Assembly (NCBI GenBank): GCA_022410635.1
Contig: JAJVDF010000237.1
Coordinates: 1,524,737 to 1,588,736, forward strand
DNA from: Tretioscincus oriximinensis
Lineage: Eukaryota > Chordata > Lepidosauria > Squamata > Gymnophthalmidae
Direction of reading: 5' to 3'
Length of the DNA stretch: 64,000 nt
In this document: positions 54,283 through 64,000 of the stretch, piece by piece
Layout: every line of letters starts with the position of its first letter
Numbering within the stretch: the first letter of the stretch is position 1
The notes under the pieces: model-generated
What the model was told of the DNA's origin: nothing
The model's database searches: none
The model's input: the letters and a program-made list of their open reading frames with translations, nothing else
Translations under genes and position numbers: made by a program

Positions 54283-55330
54283 GCAGGTGTGCCTCTTCAG
54301 CCTTGAAAGACAGCGTTTGAGAGATGATCTGATTGAAGTGTATAAAATCATGCATGGGATGGATAAGGTGAATAGAGAAAAATGTTTTCTCTATCGCATA
54401 GCACTAGGANCAGGGGGCATTCCTTGAAGCTGATGGGCAGAAGAGTGAGGACAGACAAGGGAAAAATTATTGTAAGGCGCTCCAGAGTGATCTGTTGAAA
54501 TTGGGTGAGTGGGCATCAAAGTGGCAAATGCACTTCAACTTAAACAAGTGCAAAGTCATGCACATTGGGGCAAAGAACCCCAACTACTCCTACCAACTGA
54601 TGGGAACCAAGCTTTCTGTGACCGAGCAAGAAAAGGATCTTGGGGTATTGGTGGACAATTCAATGAAGATTTCAACCAGTGTGCAGCAGCAGCAAAAAAG
54701 GTAAATTCCATATTACGGATAGTTAGGAAAGGAATTGAAAACAAATGTTGTTTTGCCTCTTTATAAATCTGTGGTGAAGCCACATTTGGAATACTGTGTT
54801 CTGTTTTGGTCGCATCTCAAGAGGGATATTGTGGAACTAGAGAAGGTGCAGAGAAGGGCAGCAAGAATGATCAAGGGGTCTGAAGCACCTCCTTTATGAA
54901 GTCAGGTTGCAACACCTGGGCCTCTTCAGCCTTGAAAGGCAANGTTTGTTAGGTGCATGGGATGGATAGGGTGAATAGAGAAAAATGTTTTCTCTATCAT
55001 ACAACACTAGGATCAGAAGCCACTGCTTGAAAATGATGAGCAGAAAAGTGAGAACAGACAAAGGAAAGTATTTTTTCACCCAGAGGGTGACTAGACAGGT
55101 TTATGGACACCATGGCTACTAGGATGGAAGTCTGGATGCTGCCTGTGATATGGAGCAACAGGCAGGACTCCTGAAATACCATTTGCAGGGTGTTGAGAAC
55201 AATTGAAAAATTTGCCTTCTTCTGTTTCAGACTGCCCAGGGGCAATTGGNGGGCCTCTGTGTGAGACAGAAGGATGGACTCCGACCCAATTCAGCAGAGC
55301 TCCTCTTATGTTCTTATGTTCAGAGCAGGT
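54283..55330 (+). repeat. CR1-type LINE, rearranged ORF2 C-terminus and 3' UTR
   Basis: Two pieces: 54283-54470 is a later ORF2 section, and 54480-55330 restarts earlier ([31 protein letters not shown]) and runs to the CTTATGTTCTTATG tail. Frameshifts and a deletion near 54940 break it. Confidence 0.85.
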
Positions 55331-56270
55331 GGCAGTATGTGGATGCTGTTGTTCCAGGCAGATGGGGTGGGTTTGCAGGGGCCAGGTTTAGATTTGGCGG
55401 CGGGGGGTTAGGTTTACAGTTAGGTCTATTGCTTTGAAGGCAACAGTCACAACACTCTTTAGTAATTAGTATGGCTATTCCTTTAGGCTCAGTTTGACTT
55501 TTATACTGTGCCTAATTGACCCTTATGTGGTGTTATCAATGAAGTCCATAGTTATAAAATCCATTTTACTTCGGAAACAATCATAACGTTCCTTTCTGCT
55601 GAATATGGTAGCATAGCTCACGCCCTTGGAAGCAGTTTGGAAGAGACCTAAATGAGTTTATCCTTGAGAATCCGGTTCTGCTCTTGGTTGTGACATTTTT
55701 ATCTCATCCTAGTTAAAATAATGTCTTTATTCTGCTCTGTATTAAAGGATGCCAGGGCAGGTTATTCCAAAACCAATATTTATTTGACTGTTAGTTTATA
55801 CTTATATCACACACTATACCTGAAGGTCTCAGAGTGGTTAGCAATAAAAGCCAAAATATTAAACCCAAATTAAACAAAACCACTAAGTAACAGTTCCTGA
55901 AGGAGGTGAAAGCAGGTTATTCACCTGAAAGCCAGCATAAAGAAGGACATCTTCACTGGATCTCTGGATATATGTAGTGAAGGTTCTTGATGTACCATAA
56001 AGGAAAGGCATCTTGTTTCTTATTACTCCACATCTTCACTACAACATCCAATTGAATGGATTGATGAGAAGGCCCCATCATACACCTTTTCTCACCTTTA
56101 CTGGCACAGCTTAGGCTTTGGCTTGGGCAGGCCCAGAAGGAAGTGCTTCTTTAGATGTTTGGGGTCAAGGGGACACCTTGAATCAGGTTCAGTAGTAAAT
56201 TGGAAGCTAGTGCAGTTATTTGAGGACCAGCTTGATGTGTGTCCAGCCAACAGTTTCAACCACATATGTT
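55331..56270. other. Intron with LINE-tail scraps
   Basis: 55795-55880 (TATCACACACTATACCTGAAGGTC..AATAAAAGCC) is a reversed LINE tail; otherwise nothing. Confidence 0.4.
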
Positions 56271-56275
56271 TTTTA

Positions 56276-56560
56276 TAGGCTGACCAGGTGACTCCTTTTG
56301 GAGAGGGGACCCAGTTTTGGGGTGTCTACACCGCCCTCTGGGGTGTGGGTGTGTGATTTCTATGGTTTTTGCTGAGGAAAGAAATAAAAAAAACTTTTTT
56401 NAAAAAAATTACTGCACCACCACTAGGGGGCTCTGTCAACCGGGGGGCAGCTCCTGAAGGCATCCTCCCCTCAGTAAAAAAGTAAAAAAAATGCAAATTT
56501 CTCATACATTAAAAATTCTCATACATTGCNGATTTCTAGGGCAGAGATTTCTGAATGATA
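56276..56560. mobile_element. hAT-like MITE (TAGGCTGACCAG family), right end lost
   Basis: Left end TAGGCTGACCAGGTGACTCC and the family interior (CACCACTAGGGGGCTCTGTC) are present; the right terminus is missing where a CR1 begins. Confidence 0.68.
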
Positions 56561-56745
56561 TGCATGTTGGTAGTGAGCATGAGTGGAACAGGTTGCCACA
56601 GGAGGTGGTGAGTTCTCCTTTTCTGGAAGTCTTTAAATAGAGGCTGGGCAGCTATCTGTCTGGGATGGTTTAGTGAATCCTGCATTGAGCAGGGGGTTGT
56701 ACCTGATGGCCTTGGAGGTCCCTTCCAACTCTATGATTCTATGAT
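56561..56745 (+). repeat. CR1 LINE 3' end
   Basis: GGTTGCCACAGGAGGTGGTGAG to CCAACTCTATGATTCTATGA. Confidence 0.82.
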
Positions 56746-56754
56746 AAGTGTCTG

Positions 56755-56882
56755 TGGTGGAAAGAAGAACAGAAGATTATGTAAGCTGCTTTGATTCCCT
56801 TAGGGCTGAGAAATGTGAGGTAGAAGAATCAACTCTTCTTTTTCTTCTTCCTCCTCCTCTTCTTCTTTCTTTTCTTCTTCTG
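56755..56882 (+). repeat. SINE S1, tail only
   Basis: GTAAGCTGCTTTGATTCCCTT then (TTC/TCC)n; body absent. Confidence 0.65.
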
Positions 56883-56889
56883 TTGCATT

Positions 56890-57915
56890 CTCACTAATTT
56901 TCAGCTCCCAAACCAGCTTCAAGGTAGTCTGGAAGTTACNAGGGCATGGATTATGATGACCAAGCCATCTCTGTCCAGTCACCCAAGGGAGGATGACAAT
57001 GTGTCTACTAGCTTAACTCTTTAATTTTCACCACACCCACTTCCTCCTGAACTGAAGGTAGACGTCTATTTCAGAAAATTCCATGTCCTGCCCTACCTTG
57101 TCTCAGTATTCCTTAGGAAGTAGGCTGCAATTGTGATTCAAGGCATGCAAGCAGATAGGATAAGTCTCAGACNATCAGGTAAGGCCAGAACAAGATCTTA
57201 GAAAGTTCAGTCACTGCAGGGAAACTATATCTTCAGTGACCCGCAAAAAGCTTTCCGAGAATTACAAAAACTGGCCGAACAAGTCTTGCTGTTGGCCCAA
57301 CCCCGCCGAGAAAGCTGCTTATGACTTTAAGGAATTGTTGCCAAAGTCTTCCATTCTTGGCTCCTTTAATGAATATTTATTTTTGGCATTTGGACTGCCG
57401 TTTGCCCCCAGGTGGGTCGGCGATCCATCTAAAGCTTACTCAGGTTTCATAAAACATTTTCATAAAGCAAGGACAGAATGTTAGCATTCTTGGGGAATAC
57501 AGATGAAAGAACTGCATAAGAAAAAATCATGACATGGGCTATCCCAGAGGGGAAGATCTTCACTCCAGAAGTCCAGCAAATCTATTAGTTCTGGTCTGGA
57601 AAATCCTAATGGACATNTGGAATTTTATTGTTGGGGTCATCGAGGACACCTTGAGAAAAGGATGTTTCAACTAGTGTCCACACTGACAGATCTTCTATGT
57701 GGTGATAATAATTTGACCCATTGCCCTGGGAAGCACAAATATTGTATTATGGTTTACTTTCCTCTTACTAGATGAGGCCTTACAGTGGAAAGGGCTCCCA
57801 ACCATTTGTCCCATATGCCTTCAACCATTTTTGGTACATCTGGTCCAGTGGAACACCTTCCAGTCATGCTGTCAAGATTTGCCAGCGAGACCAGTCTTCA
57901 AATGCATCTCATACA
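56890..57915. other. Intron, nothing recognised
   Basis: No supported feature. Confidence 0.4.
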
Positions 57916-57919
57916 GAAG

Positions 57920-58095
57920 ATTCAATCTTGTCCGGTCTGCACTAAGCATTATATATCAGAATAGGAGCCTGATATCTACATACTAGTTAGACTATGGGGC
58001 TTGCCACAGTCTACACTGGTATTTGGATAGCCAAGCTCTGTATTGAGATATAAATTGTCTTGAGACACAGCTCGATGGGGACAGGACCCTCTTAA
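57920..58095. repeat. CTATGGCAGGC-family MITE, diverged
   Basis: CTTGTCCGGTCTGCACTAAGC to ACAGCTCGATGGGGACAGG, with ACTATGGGGCTTGCCACAGT centre. Confidence 0.5.
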
Positions 58096-58169
58096 ACCAT
58101 CCCCCCCCCTGAATTTAGTTCTGGATTTAGTTTAGATTCAGGACTGTAGATAGATTAAAAATGTGTGTC

Positions 58170-59200
58170 ACCACAGTACCATTCTACAATTGGTCCAAAC
58201 GATCCCATTAGCTTCTTTCAGAAAAAAACAACATCCCAGTTTAATGCAGATTATTGGGTTCTTCATCTTGCACTTTTTAACGGGGGAGTTCCTGTCTGGA
58301 GTCCTTCATACCTGTTGGAGACAAACATCGAACATAAAGTGCTTCTCAAAGCCACGTCGTCTCATTTGCAAGCCCTGGACTTTGACGCAAAAGGGTCCAA
58401 TTTGTCATCTTATGCAACCGTGAAATTACTATGGTTTCATTGTCAAAATATTGACTCAAACACAGGAGGAAATAGGTGAACACATCTGCATGGGGCGGGT
58501 CTGAGCTTTTACAAGGATGTTATAGAAACAGGAACAAAACAGGTCTGTGTGTGATATTAAAGATTTGATAATATTACCCAGCTATATTTGCCTACCAAAT
58601 TATTTTGAAGTGTGTATGTTTGGAAAAGGGGGTTGAAATAATAATTTTCAAGAAAAGCAATCGCAACCCACTTCTCGGAGAAACTTCAGTTGATCTGAGT
58701 GCTTCTTAAACCAAAATTAAAATGTCTGAAAGTCAGGTTTTCTGTTCTTGATGCAGCTGGTGAATGAGTTGTATTAAGGAACATTACACTATGCAGGTAC
58801 AAAAGGCCAAAGCAAGGGTGTGTTTGGGTTGGGTGGACGTGAGGCAGCACATAGTGTCGTGGAACAGCTACCCATACTTTGGGTATGACTCAAATTCTGC
58901 TGCTTTTATTTGCAAATGTGCTAGACCGTCCACTGCATGGCTGAGTCAGCAATTTCTCTGTGGACTGTGCAAATAGAACTCTAGACTTTTATTAAAGTTC
59001 ACAAGGCCTTAAATTCTGTGAATTAATCTAGAGTTTAGAGGAATGGGTTGTTCTTCAATGTAATAAGGTAGTGCTGGAAGAATGTGGGCTGTGAAATCCT
59101 ATGCTGAAGCCTGGAAATGTTGGGCTTTGTGGGAGGGCCCCACATACAATAACAACAAGAGTAACAAGGCAATGCCTGGTTCTGCAATACCTGTCCATGG
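58170..59200. other. Intron with unrecognised 105-codon frame
   Basis: A plus frame at 58165-58479 (MSPQYHSTIGPNDPISFFQK) overlaps another of similar length; no domain recognised, likely chance or old repeat. Confidence 0.35.
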
Positions 59201-59204
59201 TTAT

Positions 59205-59558
59205 TAGGCTGACCAGATGACCCTTTTTNGGGGGGGNACCCAGTTTTGGAGTGTCTATATCACCCTCCCGTGGGGGGGAGGAGGGTTTCCCTATTTTTTG
59301 CTGAGGACTTTTTAAAAAAAANTCAGAATTTTTTTTAAATTCACTGCACCATCAGGCTACTTTGGCAACTGGGGCCAGCTCCTGAAGGCACCCTCCCCTC
59401 AGTAAAAAAAAATGCAAATTTCTCACACACTTTGAAAGATTCTCGCACACTTCACNGATTTCTTGAGCGGGGATTTCGGAGGGGTGGCATGCATATTGGT
59501 GGTGATTTGCATGAATATTAATTACTCCAGCTTGGGCCTCAGAAAATCTGGTCAGTTA
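59205..59558. mobile_element. hAT-like MITE (TAGGCTGACCAGAT family), long form
   Basis: Ends TAGGCTGACCAGATGACCC and CTGGTCAGTTA with the long-form interior shared with 7820 and 26264. It ends 82 nt before the acceptor of the fourth coding exon. Target duplication not clear. Confidence 0.72.
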
Positions 59559-59640
59559 TACTGATTTTTTCTATTTTCTGTTTATACTCTCCCTTAACAA
59601 GTGCAACCAAAATTAATATTCGATTTGTCTTCGTCCCCAG

Positions 59641-59702
59641 GCCAAGTCCTGATAGAAATTTCTATTGCACAGAAGAGACTCAATGACATCCTGGATGAAA
59701 GA
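59641..59702 (+). CDS. BAIAP2L1: BAIAP2L1 exon (fourth coding exon), I-BAR domain
   Basis: This 62-nt exon enters in phase 1, completing the glycine codon split in the previous exon, and leaves in phase 0. It encodes QVLIEISIAQKRLNDILDER. The acceptor follows TCTTCGTCCCCAG and the donor is GTAAGC. It aligns with the BAIAP2L1 segment around VLIEISSTHKKLNESLDEN, so the IAQKRLNDI stretch is one of the more diverged parts of the domain compared with mammals. The next exon is only 174 nt away. Confidence 0.95.
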
Positions 59703-59876
59703 GTAAGCTAATCTTTGTTACAATAATGAAATATTTTGAATGCATGCCCAGCATTTTGTGTTCTTTTAGCCTTTTGTTACCCACCCTGGGACCCATGGTG
59801 AAGGGCCAGGATATATATAAATAAATAAATAAATAAATAAATAAATATTGCCAACGCTGTCTGTTCTCTTGTGCAG
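59703..59876 (+). other. BAIAP2L1: BAIAP2L1 intron 4 (174 nt)
   Basis: This short intron runs from GTAAGC to GTGCAG. About half of it is a LINE 3'-tail-like remnant (59770-59847) ending in an (AAAT)n microsatellite about 30 nt before the acceptor. Confidence 0.92.
59770..59847 (+). repeat. LINE tail remnant with (AAAT)n
   Basis: CCACCCTGGGACCCATGGTG...GGGCCAGGATATATATAAAT then AAAT units. Confidence 0.7.
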
Positions 59877-59948
59877 TTCAAGAAATTTCACAAAGATATT
59901 ATATGTGAGTTGGAGAAGAAAACCGAATTAGACGTAAAGTATATGAAT
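59877..59948 (+). CDS. BAIAP2L1: BAIAP2L1 exon (fifth coding exon), I-BAR domain
   Basis: This 72-nt, phase 0-0 exon encodes 24 residues beginning [19 protein letters not shown] and ending VKYMN. The [14 protein letters not shown] stretch is characteristic of IRTKS. The acceptor is TTCTCTTGTGCAG and the donor is GTAAGT. A reading frame runs on past the donor for about 37 codons before a stop, but the donor is consensus and the next exon joins in frame as MNATLKKY, so the read-through is not coding. Confidence 0.96.
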
Positions 59949-60298
59949 GTAAGTATGTTATGTTTTTCAAGTCATTTGCTAAAGGCCAAAGGACTATCTG
60001 CTAAGGTAGATGGGGAAGCGTTGAAATCCGTGTCAGTTAATATCAGTATTAATTTTTAGGTTGGATCTTTTTATTAAGCTTGCTCTTTTTATGTATTTAA
60101 AATGTCTATATACGGCTTTCTATTTAAGCGAGTTGAACAGCTCATCATTAGTGCTGGGAAATCAAAGTTTATTAAAGATTATTACAAAACGCACCACGTA
60201 CGGGGTATGAATTCNGTGCAGCAATTTCTTGTTTGGTGATACCACGCCTGGCCCCTGCTTCCACAAAGGGTATCCCAGGGGACATCCAGCTCCAGCTA

Positions 60299-60690
60299 TG
60301 CAGGCACGAATGGCGGAGTCCCTAAGGAGATGGTCCCTCATCTGGGAGATCAGGTTTCGAAGCCCTGTGTCAGACGTGGGGAAGGGTGAGCACCATCTAC
60401 TAGCCTGTAGCTTTAGCTAACCCAGCTATTAGAAAGCAAGATTTGCAAGAAATTGCAGCTGACTGCAACTAGATAAATGGGAACCACCCTTCTTGTTGTT
60501 GTTGTTGTTGTTCTTCTTCTTCTTCTTCTCCTCCTTCTCCTTCTCCTTCTTCTTCTTCTTCTCCTTCTTCTCGTTCTTCTCCTTCTCCTCCCCCTCTCCC
60601 TCTTCCTCTCCCTCTTCCTCTTCCTCTTCCTTCTCCTCCTCCTTCTTCTTCTCCTTCTTCTTCTTCTTCTTCTTTTGTTGCTGCTGATGT
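60299..60690 (+). repeat. SINE S1 with long (TTG)n(TTC)n tract
   Basis: Head ATGCAGGCACGAATGGCGGA, body to GATAAATGGGAACCACC, then directly about 200 nt of TTG/TTC/TCC repeats (60488-60690). The normal 3' tail is deleted. Both strands give long artefactual Leu/Ser/Phe or Arg frames. Confidence 0.9.
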
Positions 60691-60699
60691 CCTGAAATT

Positions 60700-60832
60700 T
60701 TTGCCTCCTTCTATTCAGACAGCCCAGGTGCAATTGGTGGGCCTCTGTGTGAAACAGAATGCTGGACTAGATGGGCTTTGGCCCGATGCTGCACGGCTCC
60801 TCTTATGTTCTTACATTCTTACATTCCTACAT
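60700..60832 (+). repeat. CR1-type LINE tail
   Basis: GACAGCCCAGGTGCAATTGG to CTCTTATGTTCTTACATTCTTAC. Confidence 0.8.
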
Positions 60833-61990
60833 TTTCCGGCTCAGGGTACGAGACTGCCAATGCAAATACTCCCATCTTGCGTCTCCACCCTCCCCACTAC
60901 TACTGCTCTCCTCTCTCTATGCCTCTGCCCCCCACCATGTGTCTCCTCCTGGGTCTTTTCTCTAACCCCACATCCTACCTTTTCTTCTCCCTATACCGTA
61001 TGAGGCGCCTTATCAAAGTTTGTGTCTGCCAGCAGAAGCAGTCAGCTGGAGCAACCACATTTATGCTTCCACCCTGGAGTGGAAGTTCTGCACAGCATCA
61101 TTGGTCAATTTGTTTGACCAATCAGGGCCCTTGGGGGAGCATGCATTTCAGAATTATAGAGATAAAGATGTATCTCAAANACACAATAAAAATGGATGGA
61201 GTGGGTATACCAAAACTCAGAAGGAAGTTTATTCCAGAGAATGATGGGCTAACACAGGGAAGATCCAGCTGCAAGTAGTCACAGGATGAAATTCAGACAA
61301 CTGAAACTTTGGATATATTTTTCCGCTTTTATTCNATTTTTTTCTGCTTTTATTCATTATTCATTTTATGAATAATAACAAGCACAAANCCAATTCAGTA
61401 ATTTCAAAGAGGTGTTCAAACATAAATGAAAAACTGTATATAAAGTGTAGTCTTTATTTAAGTTGATTAAACTGAATTACAAATTACGTGTAAATTAGAT
61501 ATAAAATCATGATATACATACCAGTAAACTCAATGATAATTAATAATGTTACTATTTTATTAAAGAGCTTAACAGTGAGAAAGGGGGAAACATTTCCTTG
61601 GCTTTTTCGCTAGGATGCTTTAGTAATGAATCCTATCTACCTGTAAATATTTTTGCTTTTATATTTTGCCATTTTTGGATAGTGCAAGTGTGGAATCATA
61701 CAAGCCAGTTCTTCTCATTGAGTAGAAAACCGAATTGGGAATGCTATGGATCTTCCCATTGGAGACGGTTTCCATGCAATGAGAAGGATTCTAGGGATGA
61801 TCAATCAAGGCTTGTTCACATTCCACCCTTCTTTGCCACTGGAGGCTGCCTGTTTGGTAGTCCCAGGTAAAGTATATTTTTTGCTGAATGTCAAAATAAT
61901 ACCATCTTCCATTGGCTTTCATGTTCTCTCCAAATAACCTATTTGCTAGCCCAAAGAGGTAAATCCATTAATGATCAATTCAACATTGAT
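60833..61990. other. Intron 5 remainder, nothing recognised
   Basis: Open frames at 60778-61278 and 61598-61870 are not supported by any domain, conservation cue or splice context. Confidence 0.45.
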
Positions 61991-62018
61991 CTAAAAATTT
62001 GGACTGTTTTTTTTGCAG

Positions 62019-62156
62019 GCTACTTTGAAGAAATACCGGAATGAACATCAAANCAAACTTGATTCTCTGGAGAAATCTCAGGCAGAATTGAAAAAAATCA
62101 GGCGTAAAAGTCAAGGGGGGAGAAATGCCACAAAATATGAACTTAAAGAAAGTGAG
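62019..62156 (+). CDS. BAIAP2L1: BAIAP2L1 exon (sixth coding exon), I-BAR long helix
   Basis: This 138-nt, phase 0-0 exon encodes 46 residues from [10 protein letters not shown] through [20 protein letters not shown] to YELKESE. The basic KKIRRKSQG patch is the strongly conserved I-BAR segment associated with acidic-membrane and actin binding in this family. The acceptor is a T run ending TTGCAG. The donor is GTTGGT, weaker than the other donors here. The N at 62053 falls in one codon (ANC), leaving a residue ambiguous; Asn (as in mammals), Ser, Thr or Ile are possible. Confidence 0.95.
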
Positions 62157-62334
62157 GTTGGTATATTTCCTTTCCCTACTTTATACATAAGGTGGTGGTG
62201 GTGAATCAGTAGCATAAACTTTAATATGTGACATTCTTAACATGGATAACAGAAATTGCACACTTCCGAATTGTATTCAGGAAAACTTGACCTTGACCTT
62301 TGGCTGAAAAAAACTGCTGTCACTTCCCTCAGAT

Positions 62335-62442
62335 AATGTTATTTTAATATGCTAATTTGATTTTTATTGCTAACTGCCTTGGGACTTCGGGTACAGGGCA
62401 GTATAGAAATGTCCTGTAAATAAATAAATAAATAAATAAAAT
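62335..62442 (+). repeat. L2-like LINE tail with (AAAT)n
   Basis: TTTTAATATGCTAATTTG, GGGACTTCGGGTACAGGGCAG and AAAT units. Confidence 0.72.
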
Positions 62443-62515
62443 TAAGATGTCCATGTAGTCAACCCTTCCCTATTCTGGAGTAGACAATGATATTCTTTGC
62501 TTCTGTTTGAGCCTT

Positions 62516-62828
62516 GAGCAAGTGCGGATGGCTCAGTCACTTAGAAAATTGTCTCTCACCTGGGCAATGGGGTTTGGAAGCCCTGTGTNGGACGTGGGGA
62601 GGGTTGAGCCCCTTCCACTAGCCTGTAGTTCTAGCCAACCCAGCTATTCAAAAGCATGAATTGCAAGAAATTGCAACTGACTGCAAGTAGATACATGTGA
62701 ACCACCATAGCCTGGTGGGGAAGATAGAATGGAAGCCTTCGGGCAAAATACACTTGTAAGCCGCTTTGAGTCCCTTTGAAAGGTGAGAAAAGCGGGGTAT
62801 AAGAACCCAGTTCTTCTTCTTCTTCTTG
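62516..62828 (+). repeat. SINE S1, full length
   Basis: AGTGCGGATGGCTCAGTCAC head to AAGCGGGGTATAAGAACCC and (TTC)n; one N at 62589. Confidence 0.92.
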
Positions 62829-62903
62829 ATGATTCATTCAGGCATCAAAGTTCTCGTGATCCAGTGTGTTTTCCCTGAATTTATCCTTTTATGTTTCAAT
62901 TAG

Positions 62904-63056
62904 TATTTGGAAACGGTGACTTCTCGCCAGAGTGATATTCAAAGATTTATTGCTGAGGGCTGCAGAGAAGCTCTGCTGGAAGAGAAAAAAAGGTTTTGCT
63001 TTCTGGTCGACAAGCACTGCAGTTTTGCTCAAAACATGAAGTATTACCATGTGGAG
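62904..63056 (+). CDS. BAIAP2L1: BAIAP2L1 exon (seventh coding exon), I-BAR C-terminal helix
   Basis: This 153-nt, phase 0-0 exon encodes 51 residues beginning [19 protein letters not shown], containing [18 protein letters not shown] and ending MKYYHVE. The [10 protein letters not shown] motif is diagnostic of the BAIAP2 family, and the exact wording fits BAIAP2L1 rather than BAIAP2 (RRRFCFLVEKQC). The acceptor is TTTATGTTTCAATTAG and the donor is GTGAGT. The remaining C-terminal part of the I-BAR domain, the linker and SH3 domain must lie downstream of the window. Confidence 0.96.
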
Positions 63057-63109
63057 GTGAGTATGAACGTGGCTTGCAGAAGACTGAAATTGTCACAATA
63101 AGGCCCTGG

Positions 63110-63640
63110 TCACACATTTACTTTTCAACCTTCTTCACTCCTTAATTTGGATATATATTTTTATAGACTAAAGCCCCCTCCACATGACGAGTGAAACCAA
63201 CAGCAAGAAAAAATCAACAATTTTAAATCATCCACAATTATTTAAAGACATATTACAAGGTATAGCAAAGTATAAAGTACATTAGTATGGTAGCAAACAC
63301 ATAATAACAACCATCATCACCAACAGCAACAGCAAATTATCTTAGAAGGTTGGCATTAGTGAAGCTAGGCTCTTGGGGCCCTTGGGGGAGATTAACGAGG
63401 GGGGCCCTCTTTCCATGGCCCCCTCCCTCTGAGGCCTCTTTCCTTCCAGTTTCATATCATTTTTATTAAGCTCTTCAGTGCCACTTGGCTGGATCTCTGG
63501 CATAATTACTGCATCAACAAGCAGTAATGAGAGTATCAGAGATCCAGCATGGCACTGAAAAGCTTAAAAATAACGTAAAGAGCCAGGGTGGGAAGGAGGG
63601 CCCAAGCTCATGGGGGAAGGGGGTCTAACTGCCAAACCTT
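63110..63640. other. Intron 7 start, mostly unrecognised
   Basis: 63435-63600 shows weak dyad symmetry (TTCAGTGCCACTTGGCTGGAT and ATCCAGCATGGCACTGAA with AATTACTGCATC nearby), probably an old palindromic repeat. Confidence 0.4.
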
Positions 63641-63679
63641 TAGGGGCCCTGGGCNGGGGTCAGGATTGGCTTAAGGTCG

Positions 63680-64000
63680 CAGTGTCCCTGGAGATTGGAC
63701 TACTGTCCAATTGACTGTTAACCAATTATTGGCCTAATTGATATTATGGCCAAACTGTATGCTAAATACCCATTGGGTAAGCTAGAGAATNAGGTGGATT
63801 CAAATAATGTTCTAACAGAAGAGCAAGCTGGCTTTCAACCAGGCAGTTCCACCATGGATAACTGTTTCATCTAATTGGAAAATATACCAGCAAAGAGGAT
63901 AGCTTTTCTCAGTTTTTATTGACTTTAGCTCAGCTTTTGATTCTATACATAGAGGAACATTATGGGAAAAGCTAAAAGCATTTAACAGAGAGTCCAGACA
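63680..64000 (+). pseudogene. Non-LTR retrotransposon reverse-transcriptase fragment
   Basis: Translation fragments MAKLYAKYPLGKLEN, NNVLTEEQAGFQPGSSTMDN and, in another frame, a FIDFSSAFDS-like block and ETLWEKLKA-like end are the fingers/palm of a LINE RT (the EQAGFRPGxST and FxDFxxAFD signatures). Stops after NCFI and a frameshift show it is dead. It continues beyond the window and may belong to the same family as 52205-53395, which supplies the C-terminal half. Confidence 0.8.

Larger units (their letters stand above)
31503..59640 (+). other. BAIAP2L1: BAIAP2L1 intron 3 (28.1 kb)
   Basis: The intron runs from donor GTAAGT to acceptor CCCCAG. It is densely populated with repeats of many ages and has no recognisable internal gene. 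Confidence 0.9.
59949..62018 (+). other. BAIAP2L1: BAIAP2L1 intron 5
   Basis: GTAAGT to TTGCAG, 2,070 nt. It carries one SINE with a long (TTC)n tract and a CR1-type LINE tail. The 60830-62000 part is mostly unique or unrecognised AT-rich sequence. Confidence 0.92.
62157..62903 (+). other. BAIAP2L1: BAIAP2L1 intron 6
   Basis: GTTGGT to CAATTAG, 747 nt. It contains a LINE-tail fragment (62335-62440) and a SINE (62516-62828) that ends about 75 nt before the next exon. Confidence 0.9.
63057..64000 (+). other. BAIAP2L1: BAIAP2L1 intron 7, 5' part
   Basis: It begins with donor GTGAGT and runs off the window. It holds a GC-richer unrecognised stretch near 63370-63660 and then a LINE reverse-transcriptase fragment. 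Confidence 0.88.

Noticed and set aside
59871..60059. Extended frame through the fifth coding exon into intron 5
   Set aside because: A consensus GTAAGT donor ends the exon at 59948, and the next exon joins in frame with family-conserved sequence.
60413..60733. Arg-rich minus frame and Leu/Phe/Ser plus frames
   Set aside because: Translations of the (TTC)n/(TTG)n tract of a SINE.
21364..63056. Assignment of the exons to BAIAP2 (IRSp53) or MTSS1-type genes
   Set aside because: Signatures such as [28 protein letters not shown] and [10 protein letters not shown] agree with BAIAP2L1 and differ from the other I-BAR paralogues as I know them.

Overview
This window is vertebrate nuclear DNA, not bacterial. 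It is almost entirely intron and interspersed repeat, with six small plus-strand exons of one gene. The tRNA-derived SINEs, of which about 18 copies have a Sauria-SINE-like body ending in (TTC)n, together with CR1/L2-type LINEs, L1 fragments and hAT/mariner MITEs, point to a squamate reptile, most likely a lizard. A gecko is a weaker guess. Scattered single Ns, one of them at the junction of a perfect 1.76-kb duplication, suggest a draft assembly.

The gene is BAIAP2L1 (IRTKS, an I-BAR/IMD and SH3 adaptor). Exons lie at 21364-21439, 31416-31502, 59641-59702, 59877-59948, 62019-62156 and 62904-63056. They total 588 nt, are in phase with each other, have GT/AG borders, and together encode most of the N-terminal I-BAR domain. 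The initiating exon lies upstream of the window, and the rest of the domain, linker and SH3 domain lie downstream.

Layout: 1-21363 is the 3' part of intron 1 (38-bp minisatellite, SINEs, a dead Ty3/Gypsy pol fragment, LINE tails, palindromic elements and a promoter-like motif cluster near 2.8-2.95 kb). 21440-31415 is intron 2 (mariner MITE, a large foldback with minisatellite, a CR1-type LINE and the false-looking duplication 26332-29850). 31503-59640 is the 28-kb intron 3 (L1, L2, hAT and foldback elements and a non-LTR RT fragment). 59641-63056 is a compact cluster of four exons. 63057-64000 opens intron 7 and ends in another LINE RT fragment.

I found no second cellular gene, no RNA gene, no CRISPR array and no new multi-gene system. 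The points most worth a second look are the duplication/assembly join, a young inverted repeat bracketing exon 2, a palindromic repeat family whose long flanking repeats suggest RNA-mediated insertion, hAT-like families with intact 8-bp target duplications, and the paired ZNF143/CCAAT-like motif cluster in intron 1.
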